Assembly (NCBI RefSeq): GCF_005937185.1
Contig: NZ_VCNI01000002.1
Location: forward strand, 1,240,001-1,304,000
DNA from: Flagellimonas algicola
GTDB taxonomy: Bacteria; Bacteroidota; Bacteroidia; Flavobacteriales; Flavobacteriaceae
DNA: 64,000 bases
Reading direction: 5' to 3'
Position 1 is the stretch's first letter; every line of letters begins with the position of its first letter. Below are positions 7,791-16,055 of the stretch, piece by piece. Under the pieces are notes generated by a model. It ran no database searches and was not told the origin of the DNA. It saw only the letters and a list, made by a program, of their open reading frames with translations. The position numbers and the translations under genes are program-made.

Positions 7791-8825
7791 ATGTCTTTTT
7801 CCCAAAAAATTCTGGAATGGTATTACATTCATAAGCGTGATTTACCTTGGAGATCTACCACAGATCCTTATAAAATCTGGCTTTCGGAGATTATGCTGCA
7901 ACAGACCAGAGTGGCTCAAGGGATGCCCTACTATCATAAATTTTTGGAAAATTTTCCAACCGTTCAGGACCTGGCCAGCGCCCCGGAAGAAAAAGTGTTA
8001 AAGTTGTGGCAAGGATTGGGCTACTATTCCAGAGCTCGAAATTTGCATGCTACAGCCAAGATGGTGGTAGTGGACTATAATGGCAATTTTCCGAACACCT
8101 ATAAAGAGCTGAAAGCCTTAAAAGGAGTTGGGGATTATACGGCAAGTGCCATTGCTTCCATTTGTTTTGACATTCCCGAACCTGTGGTGGATGGCAATGT
8201 GTACAGGGTTTTGTCGCGCTATTTTGGGGTGGATTTGCCCATCAACAGCACCCAAGGAATTAAATACTTTAAAGATTTGGCGCGGGAAGTCATGGATGTC
8301 AAGAACATTCGCGATTACAATCAGGGCATCATGGAGTTTGGAGCTATGCAATGTGCTCCCAAAAGTCCTAATTGTGAGAGTTGCCCTTTGAACACAAGTT
8401 GTGTGGCTTTAAAAGAAATTAGGGTATCCCAACTACCTGTCAAAATAAACAAGACCAAAATAAGGCAACGCTATTTTAATTATTTGGTTTATTTGGATAA
8501 GGATAACAGAACGATATTGGAACAACGACAGGGGAAAGGTATTTGGCAAAACCTGTATCAATTTCCATTATTGGAGACGGAAAATTTGGTTGGGCATAAA
8601 GAATTGACCCAAATCCTGAATGGGAATTTGAAGGATTCCACCAACAAAGTTGCCATGTATAATAAGGAACCCATAGTCCATAAATTATCACACCAACACT
8701 TGCATACCCGATTTTGGATTTTGGAAATGGATGAACTGAATTCCAAGGCAATCCCATGGGAGAAAGTCCACAATTACCCGGTGCCAGTTTTGTTGGCTGA
8801 CTTTATAAAGACATTTAAAATTTAG
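7791..8825 (+). CDS. mutY: A/G-specific adenine DNA glycosylase
   Basis: A 344-residue base-excision enzyme that removes adenine mispaired with 8-oxoguanine. Visible: catalytic Glu33 (SEIMLQQTRV), helix-hairpin-helix LKGVGDYTASAI, catalytic Asp near 134 (VVDGNVYRVLSR), the 4Fe-4S loop with four Cys spaced C-x6-C-x2-C-x5-C (near 188-204), and a C-terminal NUDIX-like MutT domain from ~220 for 8-oxoG recognition. It is the first gene of mutY-ssb-gldE-gldD, an arrangement known from gliding flavobacteria, and is divergent from HU. Confidence 0.97.
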   Translation: MSFSQKILEWYYIHKRDLPWRSTTDPYKIWLSEIMLQQTRVAQGMPYYHKFLENFPTVQDLASAPEEKVLKLWQGLGYYSRARNLHATAKMVVVDYNGNFPNTYKELKALKGVGDYTASAIASICFDIPEPVVDGNVYRVLSRYFGVDLPINSTQGIKYFKDLAREVMDVKNIRDYNQGIMEFGAMQCAPKSPNCESCPLNTSCVALKEIRVSQLPVKINKTKIRQRYFNYLVYLDKDNRTILEQRQGKGIWQNLYQFPLLETENLVGHKELTQILNGNLKDSTNKVAMYNKEPIVHKLSHQHLHTRFWILEMDELNSKAIPWEKVHNYPVPVLLADFIKTFKI

Positions 8826-8848
8826 TACTTTTGACCAATTAAAGAGTT

Positions 8849-9325
8849 ATGAGCGGAACATTAAATAAAGTGATGCTGATCGGGCATTTGGGAGACGAAG
8901 TAAAAGTCCATTATTTTGAAGGCGGGGGATGCATAGGACGCTTCCCGTTGGCTACCAATGAAACTTACACCAACCGTACCACAGGTGAAAAAGTAACCAA
9001 TACGGATTGGCATAATGTTGTGGTGCGAAACAAGGCGGCCGAAATTTGCGAAAAGTACCTGAGCAAAGGGGACAAAGTCTATGTGGAAGGCCGGTTGAAA
9101 AACAGGCAATGGCAAGGAGAGGATGGGAATACCCGCTACACTACTGAGGTGCATGTACAGGACTTTACCTTTTTGTCTACCAAAAAGGAAAGCCTGGCTA
9201 CCGGACAAGGAGGCATGGAGAACGCCCAGCAAAATCCACAGATGGCACCGCAGGCAGCGCCAATGAAATCGGTGGAGCCCGCTCCAGCCGAGGAAACGGA
9301 TCAGGATGACGACCTGCCGTTCTAA
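8849..9325 (+). CDS. ssb: Single-stranded DNA-binding protein
   Basis: 158 residues: an OB-fold of ~110 residues starting NKVMLIGHLGDEVK with the conserved TDWHNVVVRNKAAE strand, then a Gln/Pro/Ala-rich flexible linker, and an acidic C-terminal tip ending DDDLPF, the docking site for SSB partner proteins. It lies 23 bases behind mutY and 23 before gldE, so the four genes probably form one operon. Confidence 0.96.
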   Translation: MSGTLNKVMLIGHLGDEVKVHYFEGGGCIGRFPLATNETYTNRTTGEKVTNTDWHNVVVRNKAAEICEKYLSKGDKVYVEGRLKNRQWQGEDGNTRYTTEVHVQDFTFLSTKKESLATGQGGMENAQQNPQMAPQAAPMKSVEPAPAEETDQDDDLPF

Positions 9326-9348
9326 CTTTTAGCATAAACCTGTAGAAA

Positions 9349-10677
9349 TTGGATCCCGAGCCCTATTGTTTGGCGTATTTCTTGACTATCTTTAATGGTA
9401 TGTTCACCGCAAAAGTGATTGTACTGTTGCTTCTCTTAATCTGTTCCGCACTTATTTCTGGTGCAGAAGTCGCCCTGTTTGGACTTTCACAAACAGATCT
9501 GAATGAAATGGGGGAATCGGACAGTTCTAGGGACAAACTGATTGTTCGTTTATTGAATCGACCCAAAAAGCTTTTGGCCACCATTCTCATTACCAACAAT
9601 GCCATTAATATTGGGATTGTGCTTCTTTTTAGCTCCATTGGAAATACCATATTTTCCAACGTTAACCAGGTGTTGTTTGGGGTTGTGTCGGTACGCTTTC
9701 TTTTGGAAGTGCTCGTGGCCACTTTTCTGATTTTGATGTTTGGAGAAATCCTCCCAAAAATCTATGCCAATCGCAATCGTGTCCAATTTTCCCAGTTCAT
9801 GTCGGTTCCAATCCGAATCTTGAACGCCATGTTTACCCCTTTTAGCGGCCCAATGAGTTCGGCCACAGGCTACCTGCAGGAAAAATTGGGAAGGGAGAAA
9901 TCCAACCTAAGTGTGGATCATTTATCGCAAGCTTTGGAACTCGCTTCGGAAGGGGATACCACCAAAGAGGAACAAAAGATTTTGGAGGGCATTGTGACTT
10001 TTGGAAACACCGATACCAAGCAGGTAATGCGACCCCGGATTGACATTTTTGCGCTCAATGAGGAAATGAAATTTCCCGAAGTCCTGGAAGAAATCAAGAA
10101 AAATGGGTATTCCCGGATTCCGGTGTTTTCGGAAAATATGGACAACGTATTGGGTGTTTTGTACGTGAAGGATCTGTTGCCCTACATCGATAGAAAGAGT
10201 TTTAATTGGATGTCCTTGATAAGGGAACCCTATTTTGTGCCAGAGAACAAAAAACTGGATGACCTTTTACTGGAATTTCAGGATAAAAAGAACCATTTGG
10301 CGGTTGTGGTTGATGAATATGGCGGAACATCTGGAATTGTGACCTTGGAAGATATCATTGAGGAAATTGTGGGGGATATCAGTGACGAATTTGATGATGA
10401 AGACCTTGTTTTTTCCAAATTGGACGATTTCAATTATGTCTTTGACGGAAAAACAACCCTAAAGGATTTTTATAGAGTGGTCAAGATTGAGGATGAGGAG
10501 GATTTTGAAAACCAAAAAGGAGAATCGGAGACCATTGCCGGTTTTGTGCTAGAGATGTCGGGAAGCTTCCCGAAAAGAGGAGAGAAAGTATGGTTCAAGA
10601 ACTACCAGTTTTTGGTGGAAAGCCTGGATAAGAAAAGATTGAAACGTATAAAAGTTACACTCCCCCATGAAGCATAA
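9349..10677 (+). CDS. gldE: Gliding motility-associated protein GldE (CBS / transporter-associated domain)
   Basis: A 442-residue inner-membrane protein: an N-terminal DUF21-type membrane domain (hydrophobic segments near 20-40, 80-105 and 115-140), a CBS pair (~205-330, with DIFALNEEMKFPEVLEEIK and LAVVVDEYGGTSGIVTLEDIIEEIVGDI) and a C-terminal CorC/HlyC domain. The family resembles CNNM/CorC ion-efflux proteins; in Flavobacterium johnsoniae GldE is linked to gliding and the type IX secretion machinery. The start is a TTG at 9349 (residues DPEP follow). It overlaps gldD by 11 bases. Confidence 0.9.
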   Translation: MDPEPYCLAYFLTIFNGMFTAKVIVLLLLLICSALISGAEVALFGLSQTDLNEMGESDSSRDKLIVRLLNRPKKLLATILITNNAINIGIVLLFSSIGNTIFSNVNQVLFGVVSVRFLLEVLVATFLILMFGEILPKIYANRNRVQFSQFMSVPIRILNAMFTPFSGPMSSATGYLQEKLGREKSNLSVDHLSQALELASEGDTTKEEQKILEGIVTFGNTDTKQVMRPRIDIFALNEEMKFPEVLEEIKKNGYSRIPVFSENMDNVLGVLYVKDLLPYIDRKSFNWMSLIREPYFVPENKKLDDLLLEFQDKKNHLAVVVDEYGGTSGIVTLEDIIEEIVGDISDEFDDEDLVFSKLDDFNYVFDGKTTLKDFYRVVKIEDEEDFENQKGESETIAGFVLEMSGSFPKRGEKVWFKNYQFLVESLDKKRLKRIKVTLPHEA

Positions 10678-11221
10678 TTGGCTGGTATTTTTAGCTCTAT
10701 TTACATTTTTGACGGGTTGCAAAGACGATGTTTTACCCAAACCCAATGCCATGCTGCGCCTAAAATATCCCGAGGCGTCTTATGGCCCATCAACCAACAA
10801 TTGCCACTATATTTTTGATCAAAATACCTTATCAGTTATAAAGGAGAATAGGGACTGTTCTTTGGTTTTGGATTACCCCATGATGAATGGCTCTGTCTAT
10901 ATTACTTACAAACCTGTTCAGGACAACTTAAAGACCTTGCTAACGGACGCCCAAAAATTGTCTTATGAGCATGCGGTTAAGGCGGACAATATAGTGGAAC
11001 AGCCATTTATAAACCCTGAAGATAAAGTATATGGGATGTTCTATGAGGTAAGCGGGGACGCCGCTTCGCAATCACAGTTTTATGTGACGGACAGCACCAA
11101 CCACTTTGTGACGGGTTCCCTGTATTTTTATGCCAAACCCAATTACGATTCCATTCTTCCTGCAGCGGTATATCTTCAACAGGATATCCGAAGAATTATG
11201 GAAACACTCCGTTGGAAATAA
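10667..11221 (+). CDS. gldD: Gliding motility lipoprotein GldD
   Basis: 184 residues with a lipoprotein signal (lipobox LTGC near residue 18). The conserved body has PEASYGPSTNNCHYIF and the DCSLVLDYPMMNGSVYITY segment typical of GldD, an essential gliding lipoprotein in F. johnsoniae. Its start lies inside the end of gldE (11-base overlap), which implies translational coupling. The two Cys at NNCHYIF and NRDCSL may form a disulfide in the periplasm (inference). Confidence 0.93.
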   Translation: MKHNWLVFLALFTFLTGCKDDVLPKPNAMLRLKYPEASYGPSTNNCHYIFDQNTLSVIKENRDCSLVLDYPMMNGSVYITYKPVQDNLKTLLTDAQKLSYEHAVKADNIVEQPFINPEDKVYGMFYEVSGDAASQSQFYVTDSTNHFVTGSLYFYAKPNYDSILPAAVYLQQDIRRIMETLRWK

Positions 11222-11223
11222 GG

Positions 11224-11646
11224 CTATTCCTTCTTCAAAAGCTCTTCAGCCTTGGCAATGCTGGTGTTGATCTGTTCTTTTAGCGCCTTAACCTTGGCTT
11301 CTTCCTCATCCAACCACTTTTGTTTTTGCTCCGTGAGTGCTTTACCGTTCAGAATTTCATCAGAATTGAACCGGTCTCCAAATCCCTTCATCCAATCCAT
11401 CATGGAGTTGTGTGAGGCTTGGAGATCCCGCATTGCGGCTTCATAGGCCTGTCCGGTTTCTGTGGTGTCCACTTTGGATTTTAACTCTCCGACCAATTTC
11501 CCTAAGGTGCTCATTTTGGGCATCACCTCATCATGGATGGCCATAACTTGGTCCATTTGTGAAGTTCCATCTTCACTTTTTTTATCTGATTTGCAGGCAA
11601 CGGTCAATAACAGGCCTAGTGTTGCCAAGAAAATATGTTTTTTCAT
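11224..11646 (-). CDS. Small helical lipoprotein of unknown function
   Basis: 140 residues: signal peptide with lipobox (TVAC, Cys near 18), a Lys/Ser-rich linker, then long amphipathic helices with a repeated Met/Lys/Glu pattern (DQVMAIHDEVMPKMSTLGKL, ASHNSMMDWMKGFG), predicted to form a helical bundle. I do not recognise a named family; similar Bacteroidota proteins carry uninformative names. Its start overlaps the stop of the PepSY gene by four bases, so it belongs to the 11.2-13.9 kb operon. The His/Met residues and the context hint at a role in metal handling, but this is inference. Confidence 0.8.
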   Translation of the reverse strand: MKKHIFLATLGLLLTVACKSDKKSEDGTSQMDQVMAIHDEVMPKMSTLGKLVGELKSKVDTTETGQAYEAAMRDLQASHNSMMDWMKGFGDRFNSDEILNGKALTEQKQKWLDEEEAKVKALKEQINTSIAKAEELLKKE

Positions 11647-12380
11647 TTAAGTGATTTTTTGCTGAAAATTCTTGATGTAAAAATATACAAACTAAACCCG
11701 GAAAGAATGGTGAACAACCCAAAAAGCGCAAAAGCCCTTAGCAGAAAGTTGTTAAAGTTATCCCGCCCTTCATAATCCATGGTATGTAACATCCAAAAGA
11801 AATCAAAGGCTCTCCAAGCATTGCTTCGAAAGGTTTGGATATCCCCATATTCTTTGGAAACATATACGGTAGTATTTATGGGTTTCGCGAAACTAATGGC
11901 ATAAGCTGGTAATGGTCTACCACGGTACTCATGATGTTTGCCTGTAGCTATAAGATATTCTACCTGCGTCACACCAGCTTGTTTGTTTAAACCGTCCATA
12001 GCCACCAAAATTGCTTCTTTTTCAGATAATGAAGCTTTTGGTTTTCCGTTGGAGGCATGGAACAATCTGGCTCTTTTTCCAAACGGAGAGCTGTAAACAA
12101 CCCTATATATGGGTTCATCAAGAATGTTGATCAATTCGAGTGATGTAATAGAGTCTGTACTTTCAAAATGGGAATCAAGAAATACATTGGGAGAGACCAT
12201 ACCTATAGACGACTGGGGGAAAGGGAGTTTTTCCTTTAGATGTTCCCCGCGAATTTCTTCGATATTCGTCCAGCTAAAATAAAGGCCTCCAAGAGTCCAA
12301 AGCAAAAATTGAATTCCCAAAACAATACCTAAATAGCGATGCCATTTTCTGATGTACTGTATGATTTTTCGTTTAGTCAT
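11643..12380 (-). CDS. PepSY-domain membrane protein
   Basis: 245 residues from ATG 12380 (the upstream ATG at 12443 would run into the preceding gene). One transmembrane helix near the N-terminus (YLGIVLGIQFLLWTLGGLYFSW), a periplasmic PepSY-type region, the HTMDY motif and a second helix at the end (AFALFGLFTILSGFSLYIF). The layout, with conserved RKWHRYLG at the start and WMLHTMDYEGRDNF before the last helix, is that of PepSY-TM proteins often linked to iron or copper reduction and uptake. It follows the barrel gene with a hairpin in between (12395-12411). Confidence 0.85.
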   Translation of the reverse strand: MTKRKIIQYIRKWHRYLGIVLGIQFLLWTLGGLYFSWTNIEEIRGEHLKEKLPFPQSSIGMVSPNVFLDSHFESTDSITSLELINILDEPIYRVVYSSPFGKRARLFHASNGKPKASLSEKEAILVAMDGLNKQAGVTQVEYLIATGKHHEYRGRPLPAYAISFAKPINTTVYVSKEYGDIQTFRSNAWRAFDFFWMLHTMDYEGRDNFNNFLLRAFALFGLFTILSGFSLYIFTSRIFSKKSLK

Positions 12381-12394
12381 AAGCAAAGTAAAAT

Positions 12395-12411
12395 GGGGCG
12401 CAACGTGCCCC
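12395..12411 (-). repeat. Intercistronic hairpin between barrel and PepSY genes
   Basis: GGGGCGC-AAC-GTGCCCC forms a 7-bp GC-rich stem (one G-T) with a three-base loop in the 40-base gap between the two genes. There is no T-run, so it is more likely an mRNA-stability or processing element than a terminator. Confidence 0.6.
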
Positions 12412-12420
12412 GGTAATATA

Positions 12421-13440
12421 CTACAAGGAATATTGAACCCCAAAGGTCAAGGTTTCCTTGTTTTTTAGTTGAATGCCGCTCAGATCTTGGAGAACAGGCG
12501 AGGCCAGTTCAAAACCAAGCCTTAAATTTTTCAAAGATCCCGAGGGAACATAGATATTGAACCCTAGTCCACCATTCAAAAAAGTACCTCCAGAGTTGTT
12601 GGTATCCGCAGTGATGACCATCATTGGGTTGAGGTTGGGATCGGAACCTTCAAGTTCTCCAACGATCAACCCTTCCAATCTAGCAGAAAAGCTGATCCAA
12701 TTGGCGGCTTTGATAGCCAACCAGTTGTTCCAACTGTATCTATTTCCATACCGGTACTCCCTATCATTTTCCCCAAAACGGAAAACGCTTTTAAGTTGGC
12801 TTCCCCAAGAAACTGTTTCTCCTTGCCCAAGATAGGTCAAGGCCAAAGATGGGTCAAGGGTTCCACTACCAATCTGCATAGGATAGGGAAGTTCTGTTTC
12901 GTTGGGGGCAGATGCCGGGGTTACGTCACTTTCAGTTACGCTTCCTGTAGGTATGGAAATACCTATCTGCCCATGTAGACTATGTCTGTTTTTATTAAAA
13001 AAACGGTACATCAGCGATACATTGATATCCCCCAATCCACTGGTTTCAGTAGTGAACGTACCCCCCATTCGGGTTAGATGGTCCATTTCCATACTTAGAT
13101 AATTGAACATGACCATTAGGGTTACCTTATCACTTGGAGCATACATGGTTCCCAACATATGCATGTTCATGGGCATTGTGGTTGGAGTTACCATATAATC
13201 TGCAAGGGCGTCGGCTGTGGTTGCATCATCTGTTCCATCTCTTAATTCATCCATATTCATGTGCATATATCGGTAGGAGAACATCCATTCTCCCTTCCCA
13301 TGCATATGATCTCCCATGACGGAAATAGGCGCGTGTCCGTCGGGCCTTCCCGCGGACCATTTTAAAGATTGATTATTGGTTTCTTGTGCATAAAATGCAA
13401 TTGTGGCCACTAGAAACAGGGCCGAAAAATATGTTTTCAT
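12421..13440 (-). CDS. Met/His-rich outer-membrane beta-barrel (Phenol_MetA_deg/transporter type)
   Basis: 339 residues with a signal peptide (cleaved after FYAQ) and a repeated amphipathic strand pattern ending in an aromatic/Leu residue, as in outer-membrane barrels. Residues ~35-125 are very rich in Met and His (GDHMHGKGEW, YRYMHMNMDEL, MPMNMHMLG, YLSMEMDHL), a composition seen in copper-binding envelope proteins. Similar flavobacterial proteins are annotated as transporters without proof. It sits between a small Cys-containing protein and a PepSY protein on the same strand, which suggests one operon for copper or iron (inference). Confidence 0.75.
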   Translation of the reverse strand: MKTYFSALFLVATIAFYAQETNNQSLKWSAGRPDGHAPISVMGDHMHGKGEWMFSYRYMHMNMDELRDGTDDATTADALADYMVTPTTMPMNMHMLGTMYAPSDKVTLMVMFNYLSMEMDHLTRMGGTFTTETSGLGDINVSLMYRFFNKNRHSLHGQIGISIPTGSVTESDVTPASAPNETELPYPMQIGSGTLDPSLALTYLGQGETVSWGSQLKSVFRFGENDREYRYGNRYSWNNWLAIKAANWISFSARLEGLIVGELEGSDPNLNPMMVITADTNNSGGTFLNGGLGFNIYVPSGSLKNLRLGFELASPVLQDLSGIQLKNKETLTFGVQYSL

Positions 13441-13507
13441 CCTTATTGAAATTGAAGTTTTGGCGAAGATTGATTCGCCTAAAAAAATTTGTGCGATACA
13501 CTAGTAA

Positions 13508-13882
13508 CTAGGATAGCGTACTAGGGGGATGAAAATTGAAAGGAATGTACAAATAGGTGTAATGGTTGTGATAGTCAAACTCGTTTTCTATTGGAGGATT
13601 TTGGACTTTATCCTTGGTATAGTTCAAGAGCTCCACAAATCCAATAGGATATTCCTCCATGGCAATCTTTGGAAGATTTTGTTTCTTTTCCTCGTTTTGT
13701 TCTGAAAGCCGTTGCATCAAATAGCATTTCCCCTCACATTGGAGTTCTTTTTTTTCCTTGTTGATACAGAGAAATTCGGCAATATAATCTTCGTAAATAA
13801 TATATTCTGCCAACGGAATTACCGGCCGTAACATGGCCAAAAAGTAAAGAAGTACAAACCAATGGGCGGCTAACCGTTTCAA
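13508..13882 (-). CDS. Conserved small exported protein with CEGKCYL motif
   Basis: 124 residues: an N-terminal hydrophobic helix (FVLLYFLAMLRPVIPL), three Cys in FLCINKEKKELQCEGKCYLM, a charged middle and an aromatic end (YHNHYTYLYIP, FHPP). Proteins with this (N/E)GKCYL signature are common in Bacteroidota and often precede outer-membrane receptors or metal genes; no function is established that I know of. The Cys trio and His-rich end would suit metal or redox chemistry in the periplasm. It is the first gene of the minus-strand operon ending at 11224. Confidence 0.75.
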   Translation of the reverse strand: MKRLAAHWFVLLYFLAMLRPVIPLAEYIIYEDYIAEFLCINKEKKELQCEGKCYLMQRLSEQNEEKKQNLPKIAMEEYPIGFVELLNYTKDKVQNPPIENEFDYHNHYTYLYIPFNFHPPSTLS

Positions 13883-13927
13883 AGCATTGCTGATTTAGAA
13901 ATGTAAAATTAGCGATTAATTGACTTC

Positions 13928-13956
13928 AAAAAAAAGACGCCCCAAAATGGAGCGTC
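13928..13956 (-). terminator. Terminator after the M16 peptidase pair
   Basis: On the minus strand, GACGC...GCGTC with three further pairs gives an 8-bp stem around an ATTTT loop, followed by eight T residues (A-run 13928-13935 on the plus strand). It lies 26 bases behind the stop at 13982. Confidence 0.75.
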
Positions 13957-13981
13957 CTATTAAATTTTGATATCGTAGTTT

Positions 13982-16054
13982 TTACTCAAAATCTGCAGGG
14001 CTGACGCCTTCGTTGACCTTGATTTCCTTGACCATAAATTCGAAGTTCTGTGGTCCAAATATCTGGGTCATCTTGAATGGAAACTTAATTCCTGAAACTT
14101 CCTGATAATCATCAAACGCCAAAGTATTGGTCATGGCTTGTCCTTGGACATCTTCGATACTCACTTCTTGCAATTTGAGGCCGGTTTCCACGTCATAGTA
14201 ACAATGCTTGTTTTCAGTGATTTTTAGCTTGTATGCCTTTTTATCTCCCACAGGTTCAATCCCCTCCACTGTAATATTTCCGGCTGCCAGATAATGAAGT
14301 TCCGGAAAAGCCGCGGATTCCTCCTTTATTCGTTCTATTTCCTCTGGAGTTAGGTCTTTTCGTTGACCTTGAGCCATGGCATACCCTTTGTCACCGTCCA
14401 ATACTTGCTTTTGAACCGAGTTGCCCATAACCTTGATGTCCTGCATAAATTGGTAGCTGCTGGTCTTCTTCATTTCAAGTTCCAAAGTCATTCCCTGCAT
14501 TTCGGCTTCAGCGGTTAAGGCATAGGATTCCACATTCTCCAATTTGGATTTACCTCCAATGGCCTCCATATATTTTTCCAGAATGGATGTAACAGTTACT
14601 CCTTCAGGTAGCGGAGTGGAATAGTCAGGCTTTTCTGTTTTGGAGGCATAAGCATCGTAATATAGCACAGGCACTTTTTTGCCGTTTAAAGACACATTTT
14701 CAAGATTTTCAAGGACTTCACTGCCTTTACCGGTAACCACAATCCGGGCGTTGCTGGTGGAGAAGTACTTTTGGGCGGCCTTCTGCACATCTTCTATGGT
14801 AATGGCATCGATTCGCTCTAAATACGTTTTATAAAAATCGCTAGGCAAACCCTCTGTCTGGATATTTAGGGCATAATTGGCCACAGTTTCAGGTTTCTCC
14901 AATGCCATAACGAAATTGCCAGCGTACTTGGCCTTGGCATTGGCCAGCTCCTCCTTGGAAACAGGATGCTTGCCAATACTGTCTATTTCCTTTAGTATTT
15001 GCACCACGGAACTGTCAGTAACAGCGTTCCGAACCTGGGCATAGGCATTGAAACGCATGGGACTATATTTATTGGCCCTGATTCCTGAATATGATCCATA
15101 GGTATACGCTTTATCTTCCCTTAGATTTTTGAACAACCTAGCCTGGGAACCCCCTCCTAGAATTCTGTTGGCAAGAAGTGCGGCCAAATAGTCCTCATCC
15201 TTCATCTGAAGCTCGGTGATATTTTGCACAGCCACTTCTGACTGCACGGCATTTGGCATGTCCACAAAATTGATTTGGTTGTATTGGGCATCCGCTGGTT
15301 TTGCATAACTAAATGTTGGTGGGGTAGCCTTGGACCAAGGGGTGAAATAGGTGGTCACCAGTTCCTTGGCCGTTTCATAATCCACATCTCCCAGAATCAC
15401 CAAATAGGCATTGGCAGGAACAAAATAAGAGCGATAATGCTGTTCCACATCTGCTAGGGTTACACTGTTCACCGTAGCTTCCGTGGTAATTTCCCCATAC
15501 GGGTGGTTTTGACCATAGGCTAGGGCCAATTGTACCCTTGTGGCGATGGCGGATACATCTTTTTCCTCTGATTTGATCCCGGTAAGAATCCGGTCTTTTT
15601 CCTTGTCAAATTCCTCTTGGGTAAAATTTGGATTCAGGGCGGCATCTGCCATAAGCTCCAGTATTCTTGGAAAGTATTTTGACAAGCAACTCGCCGAAGC
15701 ACTTTGGTCACCGATACCGATACTCGCTCCCAAAAAGTCGACTTCCTCATAGAAATCCTCTTTAGAAATGGTTTTGGACCCTTTTCCCAAAAGACTGGAA
15801 GTAAGGTCGGCAACACCAGCCTTTTTTCCTTGCAAAATAGGAGGATTGTCAATGGTCAGGTGCATGGATACCCTTGGCAGTTTATGGTTTTCAACAACCA
15901 TCACTTTTAATCCATTGTTCAGCTCAAACCTTGCAGGTTCCTTCAGATTGATCTCTGGAGCTGGCCCAGGTTTGGGCGGGTTGCTGCGATCTATTTGGGC
16001 ATAGGAAAACACCATGCACATGGACAGTACGGAAAAAACGATATACTTTTTCAT
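13982..16054 (-). CDS. M16-family peptidase-like protein lacking the HxxEH motif, fused to a LolA-like domain
   Basis: 690 residues from ATG 16054, with a signal peptide (MCMVFSYAQ). Residues ~35-450 are two M16 (insulinase/pitrilysin) lobes, but where the zinc site should be the sequence is GVADLTSSLLGKGS: there is no HxxEH, so this is the non-catalytic partner. From ~480 to the end a lipoprotein-carrier (LolA/LolB-like) domain follows (VTSILEKYMEAIGGKSKLENVES, GMTLELEMKKTSS, GIKFPFKMTQ). It starts one base after the stop of the catalytic partner, so a heterodimeric periplasmic peptidase is likely. A more upstream ATG (16066) would overlap that gene. Confidence 0.85.
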   Translation of the reverse strand: MKKYIVFSVLSMCMVFSYAQIDRSNPPKPGPAPEINLKEPARFELNNGLKVMVVENHKLPRVSMHLTIDNPPILQGKKAGVADLTSSLLGKGSKTISKEDFYEEVDFLGASIGIGDQSASASCLSKYFPRILELMADAALNPNFTQEEFDKEKDRILTGIKSEEKDVSAIATRVQLALAYGQNHPYGEITTEATVNSVTLADVEQHYRSYFVPANAYLVILGDVDYETAKELVTTYFTPWSKATPPTFSYAKPADAQYNQINFVDMPNAVQSEVAVQNITELQMKDEDYLAALLANRILGGGSQARLFKNLREDKAYTYGSYSGIRANKYSPMRFNAYAQVRNAVTDSSVVQILKEIDSIGKHPVSKEELANAKAKYAGNFVMALEKPETVANYALNIQTEGLPSDFYKTYLERIDAITIEDVQKAAQKYFSTSNARIVVTGKGSEVLENLENVSLNGKKVPVLYYDAYASKTEKPDYSTPLPEGVTVTSILEKYMEAIGGKSKLENVESYALTAEAEMQGMTLELEMKKTSSYQFMQDIKVMGNSVQKQVLDGDKGYAMAQGQRKDLTPEEIERIKEESAAFPELHYLAAGNITVEGIEPVGDKKAYKLKITENKHCYYDVETGLKLQEVSIEDVQGQAMTNTLAFDDYQEVSGIKFPFKMTQIFGPQNFEFMVKEIKVNEGVSPADFE

Positions 16055-16055
16055 T

